Made by a program: the position numbers and the translations under genes. Below, piece by piece: positions 1 to 8,630 of a DNA stretch of 64,000 nt; the stretch's first letter is position 1; each line of letters starts with the position of its first letter. The notes under the pieces are model-generated. The model saw only the letters and a list, made by a program, of their open reading frames with translations. It did not search any database and was not told where the DNA came from. Source of the stretch: Paracoccus seriniphilus. GTDB lineage: Bacteria; Pseudomonadota; Alphaproteobacteria; Rhodobacterales; Rhodobacteraceae. The DNA is taken from the NCBI RefSeq assembly GCF_028553745.1, contig NZ_CP067131.1, forward strand, positions 310,001-374,000. Direction: 5' to 3'.

Positions 1-206
1 TCGAGCGCCACCCTCTTCCACCCGCGGTCAAGGCCGTGGATACGACCGGCGCCGGGGACAGCTTCAACGCCGCCTATATCGCAGCGCGCGACAAGGGGCT
101 GACACCCGAGGATGCCATTGCAAAGGCGGCCGAACTGGCCTCGGTCGTCGTTCGCCACAAGGGGGCAACCATTCCCCGCAGCGCCATGCCGCAACTGTTC
201 GACTGA
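1..206 (+). CDS. PfkB-family carbohydrate kinase, C-terminal fragment (gene enters from the left)
   Basis: The reading frame is open from the first base and stops with TGA at 204-206. It shows the PfkB signature TTGAGDSF, whose GAGD holds the catalytic Asp and anion hole, then the usual C-terminal helices (AIAKAAELASVVVRHKGA). Only about the last 68 residues of a roughly 300-residue sugar kinase are present. The family phosphorylates sugars such as ribose, fructose or 2-keto-3-deoxygluconate; the substrate cannot be told from this end. It converges with the sugar ABC operon to its right and is followed by a clear terminator. Confidence 0.88.
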   Translation, partial: ERHPLPPAVKAVDTTGAGDSFNAAYIAARDKGLTPEDAIAKAAELASVVVRHKGATIPRSAMPQLFD

Positions 207-230
207 CGTTTGTAAAAGGCCTGATCGGTC

Positions 231-262
231 GCCCCCGTCCCGATGCGGAACGGGGGCTTTTC
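231..262 (+). terminator. Rho-independent terminator of the PfkB kinase gene
   Basis: A GC-only stem, GCCCCCG at 231-237 with CGGGGGC at 251-257, has a 13-base loop and is followed by TTTT at 258-261. The T-run lies on the plus-strand side only, so it serves the kinase transcript rather than the opposing ABC operon. Confidence 0.8.
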
Positions 263-269
263 CTTGAGA

Positions 270-1214
270 TCAGAAAGGGCTGTCGGGGAAATAGAAGTCT
301 TCCGCATTCTCGGGCGTCACCAGGACCGAACCGATGATGAAATCACCCGATACCGGCGCATTCGAGACCAGCCCGACCGCGGTGACCTCGATCGCGGTGG
401 CGATCATCGAGGGCGGATAGGTGACATCGGCAGGGATCATGCTGTCATTGTCCATGACGCGCTTGATCATCTCTTTCATGCCGGCACCGCCCAGAACGAA
501 TTTGACATCATCGCGTCCCGCCGCGTCGATTGCCCCCAGCACGCCAACCGCCATGTCATCATCCGAGGCCCAGACCGCGTCGATCTGCGGATATTTGGAC
601 AGGAAATCCTGCATGACCGTAAAGGCATCATCGCGGTTCCAGTTGCCATGCTCCATGCCAAGGACCTCGATCCCCGAGCCTTCGATGGCCTGCTGAAACC
701 CCTCGACCCGTTCATTGTCGATCGAAGTCGGAATACCGCGCAGCACGACAATCTTGCCGCCATCGGGCAGAGCCTGCGCCATGAACTCACCCGAGACACG
801 CCCGAAGCCCGGGTTGTCACCCGCCACATAGAGATCCTCGATGCCATCGACGGACAGGCCACGGTCAACCACCGTCACCCATGCACCGGATTGCTTGACG
901 TTCTGCACCGGGCCGGTCAGCGGCTCGGATTCAAAAGGCAGCACGACCAGCGCGTCGATATCGCGGGTGGCGACCATATCCTCGATGTCATTGACCTGCT
1001 TCGAAGGATCCGAGGCTGTCGCCAGCACGAAATCAAGCTGGGGATAGACCTCTTCCAGACGCTCCACGGCCTCTTGTGCAAAATAGTTCATGCCCCCGGC
1101 CCAGCCATGTGTCGCGGCTGGAATGGACACGCCGATCACCTTGGTGTCGTCCTGGGCGAATGCCGGGGCCGCAAGGGCCGCCGCCACCGCAAGTCCGGAT
1201 ACAAAATGTTTCAT
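270..1214 (-). CDS. Sugar ABC transporter periplasmic substrate-binding protein (ribose/CUT2 type)
   Basis: 314 residues with a clean Sec signal peptide: MKHF, a hydrophobic core, then AFA before QDD, giving cleavage after about residue 20. The mature part follows the periplasmic-binding-protein type I fold of RbsB-like proteins, with segments such as VDALVVLPFESEPLTGPV, an invariant DDDMAVGVLGAI region and a C-terminal FYFPDSPF. It would deliver a pentose, hexose or glycoside to the permease and ATPase encoded just upstream. It is the last gene of the minus-strand operon starting at 8291. A short hairpin (GCCGG-TCTAG-CCGGC, 1236-1250) lies between it and the permease stop and could adjust relative expression. 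The substrate is probably linked to XylA, but this is inference. Confidence 0.88.
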   Translation of the reverse strand: MKHFVSGLAVAAALAAPAFAQDDTKVIGVSIPAATHGWAGGMNYFAQEAVERLEEVYPQLDFVLATASDPSKQVNDIEDMVATRDIDALVVLPFESEPLTGPVQNVKQSGAWVTVVDRGLSVDGIEDLYVAGDNPGFGRVSGEFMAQALPDGGKIVVLRGIPTSIDNERVEGFQQAIEGSGIEVLGMEHGNWNRDDAFTVMQDFLSKYPQIDAVWASDDDMAVGVLGAIDAAGRDDVKFVLGGAGMKEMIKRVMDNDSMIPADVTYPPSMIATAIEVTAVGLVSNAPVSGDFIIGSVLVTPENAEDFYFPDSPF

Positions 1215-1241
1215 GATTACCTCCCGTTTGATGGTGCCGGT

Positions 1242-2222
1242 CTAGCCGGCAGCCTTGCTTTCGCGCTGCAATACAACAGCGAGAACGATGATGGCCCCCT
1301 GAATTGCGCCATTCAGATAGGGCGATACGAAATCGGTCAGATTCAGAAGATTGCCGATCAGCGACAGGATCAGAACCCCGATCACCGTCCCCCAGACGCG
1401 CCCGAAACCACCCTTCAGGACCGTGCCGCCAATGATCACGGCAGCAATGGCCTCAAGCTCCCAGAGAACGCCGGTTGCCGATGATGCCGAACCCAGCCGG
1501 GGCACATACATGATGGTCGCCACCCCCACCAGAACCCCAAGGGCCGCATAGGTCATCAGGCGCACATGGCCCACGCGCACGCTGGAATAGCGCGCCACCT
1601 GATCATTCGAACCGATGGCCGCGCAATGGCGCCCAAAGGCGGTGGAGCGCATCACGACCTCGCCCACGACCACGACCAGCGCAAAGACAATGATAGGCCA
1701 GCTGATGCCCATGATGCCGCCATAATAGACCGGCTGATAGAAACTGCGCAGCGTGAAATCCAGCGACAGCGTCCCGCCATCGGCCAACCATGTCACCAGG
1801 CTGCGATAGATCCCCATGGATCCCAGCGTGACAATGAATGGCTCGATCCCCAATCGGGTGATCAGCAGGCCGTTCAGCAATCCCGCCGCCAGCCCGGCAA
1901 TCAACGCCGTCGCCATGCCCAGCAAGACCACCGGAATGCCGACCCCCAGCGCAGGCAGGGCGGTGTTCATCATCAGGATCATCAGTCCCGCGATGAAGGC
2001 CGCCATTGATCCTACCGAAAGATCCAGCCCGCCGGCGGTGATCACGAATGTCATGCCCACCGCGATGATCCCGATAAAGGCCGAACGCGCCAGAACATTG
2101 GTGATATTGTCCCAGCCCAGAAAATTCGGATTCATCAATGTGCCTGCGACCAGAAGCGCGATCAGACCCAGCACCGGACCGATCACCGACATTGACAGGC
2201 GCCGCTCTGCGATGGCTTTCAT
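1242..2222 (-). CDS. Sugar ABC transporter permease (RbsC/XylH type)
   Basis: 326 residues, very hydrophobic, with about eight to ten membrane segments. It carries the family motif GGLDLSVGS near residue 65 and the cytoplasmic coupling region IIGGTVLKGGFGRVWGT near residue 270. It forms the membrane channel of a CUT2 importer. Its ATG overlaps the stop of the ATPase gene (ATGA at 2219-2222), so the two are translationally coupled. Length is normal for the BPD_transp_2 family. Confidence 0.92.
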   Translation of the reverse strand: MKAIAERRLSMSVIGPVLGLIALLVAGTLMNPNFLGWDNITNVLARSAFIGIIAVGMTFVITAGGLDLSVGSMAAFIAGLMILMMNTALPALGVGIPVVLLGMATALIAGLAAGLLNGLLITRLGIEPFIVTLGSMGIYRSLVTWLADGGTLSLDFTLRSFYQPVYYGGIMGISWPIIVFALVVVVGEVVMRSTAFGRHCAAIGSNDQVARYSSVRVGHVRLMTYAALGVLVGVATIMYVPRLGSASSATGVLWELEAIAAVIIGGTVLKGGFGRVWGTVIGVLILSLIGNLLNLTDFVSPYLNGAIQGAIIVLAVVLQRESKAAG

Positions 2223-3742
2223 TGCGTCATCTCCCTTGCAGGGGTGTTTCCGCCCACCCCCATGGCCAGCCGGACAATGGCGTCCTCGCTGGCCTCTTCG
2301 TCCTGCAATTCGCCCATGATCCGGCCCTGGCGCATCACGATGACCCGGTCGGCCAGACCGATGACCTCTTGCATCTCGGATGAGATGACCACGATGGCCT
2401 GACCCGCGCGCGCCAGTTGGCGGATGAATTCATACATCTGTTGCTTGGTGCCGATATCGATGCCGCGCGTCGGTTCATCGATGATCACGATCCGGGGTTC
2501 TGCCAGCAGGGTCTTGGCAAACAGCAGTTTCTGCTGATTGCCACCCGAGAGGTTCTTGATCAGCGACTCGCGATGTCCGCGAATGTCGAAATCAGCGATT
2601 GCCTTGTCCAGCGCAGCCTCTTCACCCTTGCGGTGGATACGCCCCCTTTCGACGAAACGCTCCAGCGTCTGCAGGGTCAGGTTTTCGCGCATGCCCTTTT
2701 CCAGCAACAGGCCGCGTGTCTTGCGATCTTCGGTCAGATAACACATCCCCAGTGCCTGAGCCTGCCACGGCTGGTCAATGCGGACCTTCTGGCCGAAGAT
2801 GCGGATATCTCCGGTCGCGGGGCGCAGGCCACATAGACCCTCGAAGGTCTCGGTCCGACCCGAGCCGATCAATCCCGCAATCCCAAGGATTTCACCCTGA
2901 CGCAGCGACAAGGAGATGTCGCTGGCATAGCCCGGAACGTTCAGATTTCTGATCTCAAGGGCCATATCGCCCTTTTCACCCAGTTTCGCGGGGAACAGAT
3001 CCGACATTTCACGCCCGACCATGGTCGTCGCCATTCCATGTTCGTCCATATCTGCCGCAGCGCCCGACCAGACCACACGCCCGTCGCGCATGATCGTCAG
3101 GTCGTCAGCGATTTCGCAGACCTCGTCCAGTTTGTGCGAGGTGAACAGAATGGCCGTCCCTGCCTCGCGCAGCGCCCGCACCTGCCGCAAGAGGACCGCG
3201 GTTTCCGAGCGGGTCAGAACTGCAGTAGGCTCATCCATGATCAAAACGCGGGTGTCGCGCAGCAGAGCCTTGGCGATCTCGACCATCTGCTTGTCGGAAT
3301 TGGACAGGCCCGAAACCACGGCGTCAGGAGAAACCGGGCAATCCAGTCGCCCCAGCAACTCGCGCGTCTTGTTCCGCATCGTGGCCTTGTCGAGGAACAT
3401 CCCCCGCTTCAGCTCGCGCCCCAGAAAGATATTCTGTTCGACGGTCAGCTGTTCGGCCAGATTGAATTCCTGATGGATCATCGAAATGCCATGGCTTTCG
3501 GCCTCGGCAATCGTACGCAGATGCGCCACCTGCCCATCCAGCAGGACGTCACCGCTGGAAGGCGGCTGATAACCCGCCAGAATCTTCATCGTCGTCGATT
3601 TTCCCGCGCCATTCTCTCCGATCAGCGCATGGACTCGACCGGGGCGCAGCGCGATGTCGACATCATGCAGCACCTCGATCGGGCCGAAGCTGCGGCTGAC
3701 CTGACGCAGTTCGAGAGCCGCTTGGCTCACAACGACACCCAT
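2219..3742 (-). CDS. Sugar ABC transporter ATP-binding protein (RbsA/XylG type, two ABC domains)
   Basis: 507 residues from the chosen ATG at 3742 (MGVVVSQAALELRQ). The open frame runs further upstream, but that part only shadows the Gfo/Idh gene. Domain 1 has Walker A GENGAGKST at residues 42-50 and Walker [11 protein letters not shown]; its signature is the degenerate LSNSDKQ. Domain 2 has the relaxed Walker A GLIGSGRTE, signature LSGGNQQK and Walker B IIDEPTRGID. This asymmetry is normal for CUT2 ATPases. The start overlaps the end of the Gfo/Idh gene by 16 bases and the end overlaps the permease start by 4 bases. Confidence 0.93.
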   Translation of the reverse strand: MGVVVSQAALELRQVSRSFGPIEVLHDVDIALRPGRVHALIGENGAGKSTTMKILAGYQPPSSGDVLLDGQVAHLRTIAEAESHGISMIHQEFNLAEQLTVEQNIFLGRELKRGMFLDKATMRNKTRELLGRLDCPVSPDAVVSGLSNSDKQMVEIAKALLRDTRVLIMDEPTAVLTRSETAVLLRQVRALREAGTAILFTSHKLDEVCEIADDLTIMRDGRVVWSGAAADMDEHGMATTMVGREMSDLFPAKLGEKGDMALEIRNLNVPGYASDISLSLRQGEILGIAGLIGSGRTETFEGLCGLRPATGDIRIFGQKVRIDQPWQAQALGMCYLTEDRKTRGLLLEKGMRENLTLQTLERFVERGRIHRKGEEAALDKAIADFDIRGHRESLIKNLSGGNQQKLLFAKTLLAEPRIVIIDEPTRGIDIGTKQQMYEFIRQLARAGQAIVVISSEMQEVIGLADRVIVMRQGRIMGELQDEEASEDAIVRLAMGVGGNTPAREMTQ

Positions 3743-4869
3743 GCCGCGTCCTGTGCCGAAGACCGGATGCAGGCGTCGATGAACCGCATTCCGGCAAGCC
3801 CCGCCTCGATGCCTGGCAACAGATCCAGAACCGGATCGCGCTGGCCCTGTTGCGCGGCGCGAATTGCGCGGGCTGCGCCAGTGTAGATATTGGCAAATCC
3901 TTCCAGATAGCCCTCGGGATGGCCGCCCGGAATCCGCGATAGGGCATTGGCGGCGTCGCCTGCCCCCGCTCCGGCGCGGGTCAACAGGCGCTTGGGTTCT
4001 CCGAATGGCGTGAACCACAGATAGTTCGGATCTTCCTGCGCCCATTCAAGCCCGCCCTTTTCACCATAGACGCGCAGCTTCAGGCTGTTCTCGTTCCCCG
4101 GCGCGACCTGACTGCACCACAACATGCCCCGCGCGCCGCCATCAAAGCGCAGCATCACATGGGCGTTGTCATCGACGCGGCGCCCCTCGACAAAGCTCTG
4201 CAGATCTGCCGCCAGCTTCTCGACACCTTGCCCGGAAACGAAACAGGCCAGATTATGCGCGTGGCTGCCGATATCCCCGACCGCGCCGCCCGCCCCCGAA
4301 CGCTCGGGGTCGGTGCGCCATTCCGCCTGTTTGTTGGTGCCGGTCTGTTCGGCGGCCTCGGTCAGCCAATCCTGCGGATATTCGACCTGGACGACCCGAA
4401 TGCGGCCAAGATCGCCCGAGGCGACCATGTCGCGCGCCTGACGGATCATCGGATAGCCGGTATAGTTATGTGTCAGTATGAACAGCGCATCCGAGGATTT
4501 CACCGCATCGGCCAGATCAGCGGCCTGTTGCATGGTCGCCGTCAGGGGCTTGTCGCAGATGACATGAATGCCCTGCGCCAGAAAGGTCCTGGCGGCCGCT
4601 GCATGAACATGGTTCGGCGTGACGATCGAGACGGCCTGAATGCCATCAGATCGTGCAGCCTCGGCCTCGGCCATCTCCTGAAAGCTGCCATAGCAGCGAT
4701 CAGGGTCCAGCCCCAGCGCCGCGCCGCTTTCGCGCGATTTTTCCGCAGTCGAGGACAGGGCTCCGGCCACAAGGTCGAATTCCCCGTCGATACGTGCGGC
4801 AATGCGATGGACACCACCGATAAAGGCATCCTTGCCGCCACCAACCATTCCCAGTCTGATCCGTGTCAT
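3727..4869 (-). CDS. Gfo/Idh/MocA-family NAD(P)-dependent oxidoreductase
   Basis: 380 residues. The N-terminal Rossmann fold has a glycine-rich loop (GMVGGGKDAFIGG, residues 8-20), the family lysine is in CDKPLT near residue 110, and the C-terminal beta-sheet domain carries GDIGSHAHNL near residue 203. These enzymes oxidise or reduce a sugar or cyclitol hydroxyl, often C3 of a glycoside. It lies 2 bases downstream of a TIM-barrel isomerase gene. Such pairs act together in known glycoside or anhydrosugar oxidation pathways (levoglucosan, for example). Its substrate here is not known. Confidence 0.88.
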   Translation of the reverse strand: MTRIRLGMVGGGKDAFIGGVHRIAARIDGEFDLVAGALSSTAEKSRESGAALGLDPDRCYGSFQEMAEAEAARSDGIQAVSIVTPNHVHAAAARTFLAQGIHVICDKPLTATMQQAADLADAVKSSDALFILTHNYTGYPMIRQARDMVASGDLGRIRVVQVEYPQDWLTEAAEQTGTNKQAEWRTDPERSGAGGAVGDIGSHAHNLACFVSGQGVEKLAADLQSFVEGRRVDDNAHVMLRFDGGARGMLWCSQVAPGNENSLKLRVYGEKGGLEWAQEDPNYLWFTPFGEPKRLLTRAGAGAGDAANALSRIPGGHPEGYLEGFANIYTGAARAIRAAQQGQRDPVLDLLPGIEAGLAGMRFIDACIRSSAQDAAWVSL

Positions 4870-4871
4870 CT

Positions 4872-5924
4872 TCAGATCCCCAGCATCCGGCGATTGGCAG
4901 CATCATTCGTGCCGCCCCCCGCAAAATCGTCAAAGGCCTTCTCGGTCACGCGAATGATGTGATCACGCACAAATGCCGCGCCTTCACGGGCACCATCCTC
5001 TGGGTGCTTCAGACAGCATTCCCATTCGACCACGGCCCAGCCATCGAAGTCATTCGCGGTCATTTTCGAGAACACCGCCCCGAAATCCACCTGACCGTCG
5101 CCAAGCGACCTGAAGCGCCCGGCGCGATTCACCCATGACTGAAAGCCGCCATAGACACCCTTGCGGCCATTGGGATTGAACTCGGCATCCTTGACGTGGA
5201 ACATCCGGATCCGGTCCTTGTAGATGTCGATATTGTCCAGATAATCCAGACATTGCAGGATGTAATGCGAGGGATCATACAGCATGCAGGCCCGCGCATG
5301 ATCTCCGGTGCGGCTCAGGAACATCTCGTAACTGTCGCCGTCATGCAGGTCTTCGCCGGGGTGGATTTCATAGCAGATATCGACTCCGCAATCCTCGGCA
5401 TGATCCAGCAAGGGACGCCAGCGCGCGGCCAGTTCGTCAAATGCAGCCTCGACCAGACCAGCAGGCCGCTGTGGCCATGGATAGACAAAGGGCCAGGCCA
5501 GCGCGCCCGAAAAACTGGCCATTGCGCCAATGTCCATATTGCGCGAGGCGCTGAGCGCCATCTTGACCTGCTGGACGGCCCATTCCTGACGTGCCGTGGG
5601 ATTGCCACGCACTTCGGGCGCCGCGAAGCCGTCGAATGCCTCGTCATAAGCGGGATGAACCGCGACCAGTTGCCCCTGCAGATGAGTCGAAAGCTCGGTC
5701 ACTTCGACTCCGTTCTGCGCGGCAATGCCCTTGAATTCGTCACAGTAATCCCTGCTCTGGGCTGCTTTTTCCAGATCTATCAGCCGCCCGTCCCAGCTGG
5801 GCACCTGGACACCCCTGTATCCGCAATCCGCGGCCCATTTCGTGATGCTGTCCCAGCTGTTGAAAGGCGCCTCATCGCCTGCAAACTGTGCCAGAAACAG
5901 GGCCGGTCCCTTGATCGTCTTCAT
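4872..5924 (-). CDS. Sugar phosphate isomerase/epimerase (xylose-isomerase-like TIM barrel, AP_endonuc_2)
   Basis: 350 residues. ATG at 5924 is chosen because GAGGAGG lies 6-12 bases upstream and the family N-terminus (KTIKGPALFLAQF) follows; the longer frame shadows xylA. Metal-site acidic and histidine residues are visible in the expected places: CYEIHPGEDLHDG, YDPSHYILQ, FHVKDAEF and VVEWEC. These fit the divalent-metal TIM-barrel family that isomerises, epimerises or dehydrates keto-sugars. It sits between xylA and the Gfo/Idh gene in one operon. The exact reaction is unknown. Confidence 0.85.
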   Translation of the reverse strand: MKTIKGPALFLAQFAGDEAPFNSWDSITKWAADCGYRGVQVPSWDGRLIDLEKAAQSRDYCDEFKGIAAQNGVEVTELSTHLQGQLVAVHPAYDEAFDGFAAPEVRGNPTARQEWAVQQVKMALSASRNMDIGAMASFSGALAWPFVYPWPQRPAGLVEAAFDELAARWRPLLDHAEDCGVDICYEIHPGEDLHDGDSYEMFLSRTGDHARACMLYDPSHYILQCLDYLDNIDIYKDRIRMFHVKDAEFNPNGRKGVYGGFQSWVNRAGRFRSLGDGQVDFGAVFSKMTANDFDGWAVVEWECCLKHPEDGAREGAAFVRDHIIRVTEKAFDDFAGGGTNDAANRRMLGI

Positions 5925-5946
5925 GTTTTCCTCCTCCCCGATCCGG

Positions 5947-7251
5947 TCAAACGTAACGATTGACCAGATTTTCCAGAATTTCCTGACGGCCCGAGACCGG
6001 CTGCGGGTCCAGCCCCTGGGCCATGGCCTTGTCGGCAATGGATTCAAGCGAGGATCCCGCGCCCAGCATCGCCTGCGCTTCCGGGCGCTGCCAGCCAGCA
6101 TAGCGCGCGCGCCGCGCGGCCTCGAGCTTGTCATCCTCCAGCATGGCCGCCGCGACCTTCAGACCGCGTGCGCAGACATCCATAGCCCCCGCATGAGCCG
6201 CAACCAGATCGACCGGATCCAGCGACTGCCGGCGCAATCTGGCATCGAAATTTGTCCCGCCCGACGCAAACCCGCCAGCCTTGAGAATTTCGTAATAGGC
6301 CAGCGCGATCTCCGGCACGTTGTTGGGAAACTGATCGGTGTCCCAGCCGGATTGGTAATCGTTGCGGTTCATGTCGACAGACCCGAAGATCCCAAGGGCA
6401 TTGGCCATCGCCAGCTCATGTTCGAAGCTGTGGCCCGCCAGAATCGCGTGGCCCTGCTCGATGTTCAGCTTGACCTCGTTTTCCAGCCCATAGCGTTTCA
6501 AAAAGCCATAAACGGTGGCCACGTCATAGTCGTATTGATGTTTTGTCGGCTCCTGTGGCTTGGGTTCCAGCAGGATCGCGCCCTTGAAGCCGATCTTGTG
6601 CTTGTGTTCGACCACAAGCGACAGGAAACGCCCCATGTGATCCAGTTCCTGCCCCGGATCGGTGTTCAGCAGGGTCTCATAGCCCTCGCGCCCACCCCAG
6701 AGAACGTAGTTCTCGCCATCAAGACGATGCGTCACCTCAAGACAGTCACGCACCGTGGCCGCCGCATAGGCAAAGACATCCGGGTCCGGATTGGTGGCCG
6801 CGCCGGCCATGTAACGACGATTGGTGAACAGATTTGCCGTCCCCCACAGCAGGCGCGGCCCGCCATTGGCCATCTTCTCGGCGAAGATATCGGCAATGCG
6901 GTTCAGACGGTCGCGGCTGACGGCAAGGCTGTCGCCTTCGGGCCGAACGTCGTGATCGTGAAAGCAGAAGAACGGCACGCCCAGAATACGAAAGAAATCG
7001 AATGCGGCATCAGCGCGCATGATTGCCAGTTCCATCGTGTCCGCCGGAAACCATGGCCGCTCGAAGGTACGTCCGCCAAAGGGATCGCCGCCCTCCCAGC
7101 CAAAGCTGTGCCAATAGGCAACCGCAAAGCGCAGCTGATCCTCCATCCGCTTGCCCATGACCATCTGATCAGGATCATAGTGGCGAAAGGCCAACCCCTC
7201 GCTGTCGGGATCGAAGGTCAGGGGGGAAATCGAATCGAAATATCCGCTCAT
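5947..7251 (-). CDS. xylA: Xylose isomerase XylA (class II)
   Basis: 434 residues, normal for class II xylose isomerase, which interconverts D-xylose and D-xylulose in the cytoplasm with two Mg/Mn ions. Diagnostic motifs are all present: [64 protein letters not shown] and [13 protein letters not shown]. These contain the catalytic His, the Glu and Asp metal ligands and the substrate lysine region. The ATG overlaps the end of the LacI gene by 4 bases. No xylulokinase is in the window; the PfkB fragment at the left edge is unlikely to be one. Confidence 0.97.
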   Translation of the reverse strand: MSGYFDSISPLTFDPDSEGLAFRHYDPDQMVMGKRMEDQLRFAVAYWHSFGWEGGDPFGGRTFERPWFPADTMELAIMRADAAFDFFRILGVPFFCFHDHDVRPEGDSLAVSRDRLNRIADIFAEKMANGGPRLLWGTANLFTNRRYMAGAATNPDPDVFAYAAATVRDCLEVTHRLDGENYVLWGGREGYETLLNTDPGQELDHMGRFLSLVVEHKHKIGFKGAILLEPKPQEPTKHQYDYDVATVYGFLKRYGLENEVKLNIEQGHAILAGHSFEHELAMANALGIFGSVDMNRNDYQSGWDTDQFPNNVPEIALAYYEILKAGGFASGGTNFDARLRRQSLDPVDLVAAHAGAMDVCARGLKVAAAMLEDDKLEAARRARYAGWQRPEAQAMLGAGSSLESIADKAMAQGLDPQPVSGRQEILENLVNRYV

Positions 7252-8291
7252 GCATGTTCTCCGTCGCCGGTAGGTCCGGGCAGGTTGTCTTTCAGAAAGA
7301 TGGTCGGCGTGATCTCGGCCTGCGGGGGAATTTCCCCATCCGCAATCGCCTTCATCGCATCCAGCGCATGGGCGATTTCCTCGGCGGGTTTCTGATCAAT
7401 GACCGCGTCAATCAGATCACCTTGCAGGGCCGCGCGGGAATGAGGTGACAGTTCGTGCAGAACAACGAAGGGACGCGGGACCTCGATCTGTTCCAAGATG
7501 CCGATCAATGCGCGATTGCCTGCGCCGATCGAATAGATGCCCGACACATCCGGGTTGGCTGCCAGCGCGACACTGACATGTTCGCGCATCCGGTCGGCGC
7601 GATCCAGCACCTCGATGGGCGGCAAGAGCGTGATCCCGTCGGCTTCGCGCAGAACCTCGGTGACGCCCTGCAGCCTCTCGCGGTGGTCGCGCACGCCCAG
7701 CTTGCCGAGAATTGGCAGAATGCGCCCTGGTCGCGTCGAATGGGCCAGCCGGATCAACCGGCCGGCGGTGCGGCCCGCAACGATATTGTTGATCCCGACA
7801 TAGAGCGCGCGCGCAGGGCTTTCGACATCAGACACCAGCGTGACCACCGCTATGCCCAGATCCGCAAGCCGCGCCACCGCCGCGCCCAGTTCGGGCGAAT
7901 CCGCGCCGACAATGGCCACGCAATCGCAATCCCCCGCCTCGATCCGGTTCAACAGCCGCGCCAGAGCATCGGCATCCAGAGCAGGCACGTCGTGACATTC
8001 GACATTCACGCGATCCAGCGCCCGCGCCTGTCCCTGATCCAGCGCGGCCTTGCGCAGGACCGAGAAGAACCCGTGATCCCCTTGGGGCAGATAGAATCTG
8101 AAGCGATAGCTTCTGCGTCGCGACAGATTTGCCGCGTGAATATCGCGACGATAGCCAAGCTCTTCGATGGCGCGCTGGACGCGCAGGATCGACTTTTCGG
8201 CCACCCCCCCGCGCTCGTTCAGCACGCGGTCGGCGGTCGAATAGCTGACACCAGCCGCCCGCGCCACATCATGCAGCGTCGGGTTTCGCAT
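7248..8291 (-). CDS. LacI-family transcriptional regulator of the xylA operon
   Basis: 347 residues from ATG 8291 ([16 protein letters not shown]); an upstream in-frame ATG at 8336 would put extra residues before the helix-turn-helix. The LacI DNA-binding helices are at residues 5-25 ([19 protein letters not shown]), followed by the hinge, then a ribose-binding-protein-like sensor domain. It is the first gene of the minus-strand operon, upstream of xylA with a 4-base overlap, so it would control the cluster and itself. A perfect inverted repeat just upstream (8348-8371) is the obvious operator. Spelling such as [18 protein letters not shown] is typical of rhizobial and rhodobacterial pentose regulators. 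Confidence 0.92.
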   Translation of the reverse strand: MRNPTLHDVARAAGVSYSTADRVLNERGGVAEKSILRVQRAIEELGYRRDIHAANLSRRRSYRFRFYLPQGDHGFFSVLRKAALDQGQARALDRVNVECHDVPALDADALARLLNRIEAGDCDCVAIVGADSPELGAAVARLADLGIAVVTLVSDVESPARALYVGINNIVAGRTAGRLIRLAHSTRPGRILPILGKLGVRDHRERLQGVTEVLREADGITLLPPIEVLDRADRMREHVSVALAANPDVSGIYSIGAGNRALIGILEQIEVPRPFVVLHELSPHSRAALQGDLIDAVIDQKPAEEIAHALDAMKAIADGEIPPQAEITPTIFLKDNLPGPTGDGEHA

Positions 8292-8330
8292 GTCCGAATC
8301 TCCTCCCAGCCACAACCATTGCGCCCGAAA

Positions 8331-8371
8331 TGACATACGTCAATCATTTTTTGACATACGTATGTCAAAAA
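8331..8371. promoter_or_regulatory. Tandem LacI-type operators upstream of the lacI-xylA operon
   Basis: A perfect palindrome, core TTGACATACGTATGTCAA at 8351-8368, extends by three T/A pairs on each side (8348-8371). A second copy of the half-site TGACATACGT lies at 8331-8340, exactly 21 bases from the one at 8352-8361, i.e. two helical turns. The centre CG with flanking inverted arms is the normal layout for LacI-family sites. It lies 40-80 bases before the regulator start, so autorepression is likely. Confidence 0.78.
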
Positions 8372-8630
8372 CAACCTTTCGCAGAACCCGGCGCAGGCTT
8401 GCAACGCTGACTGGCGAATGCGTGCCTGCTGGGATGGCGCAGTGTCATTGGTCAGATCGTGGCAATAATCCGCGCAAATTAACGGAAAGATGCCAAGGAG
8501 GGACGCTCTCGCAAATATGTCTTGCCCGAAATGGAAAGTCGCAAAAGACTGGAAGATAAGCTGGGTTCGGTCACAGCGACAGTTCCCAAGCCATTCACTT
8601 AGTTTGACCTGTTTAACCGGAACCGTTCTG
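8372..8630. other. Intergenic region between the lacI operators and the Hint gene
   Basis: With the operator region this makes about 340 bases without a gene between two divergently transcribed genes (8292-8630). Apart from the operator I see no convincing coding frame or hairpin. It should hold the promoters of both the lacI operon and the Hint-domain gene, but no clean -35/-10 pair stands out. Confidence 0.5.

Noticed and set aside
243..1484. Long plus-strand open frame (413 residues) opposite the binding-protein and permease genes
   Set aside because: It is the reverse shadow of two well-supported minus-strand genes, rich in Arg, His and Asp, with no family motif.
3743..4045. N-terminal extension of the first sugar ATPase
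   Set aside because: The extra 101 residues overlap the Gfo/Idh gene in another frame and are Arg-rich; the ABC domain begins at the ATG at 3742.
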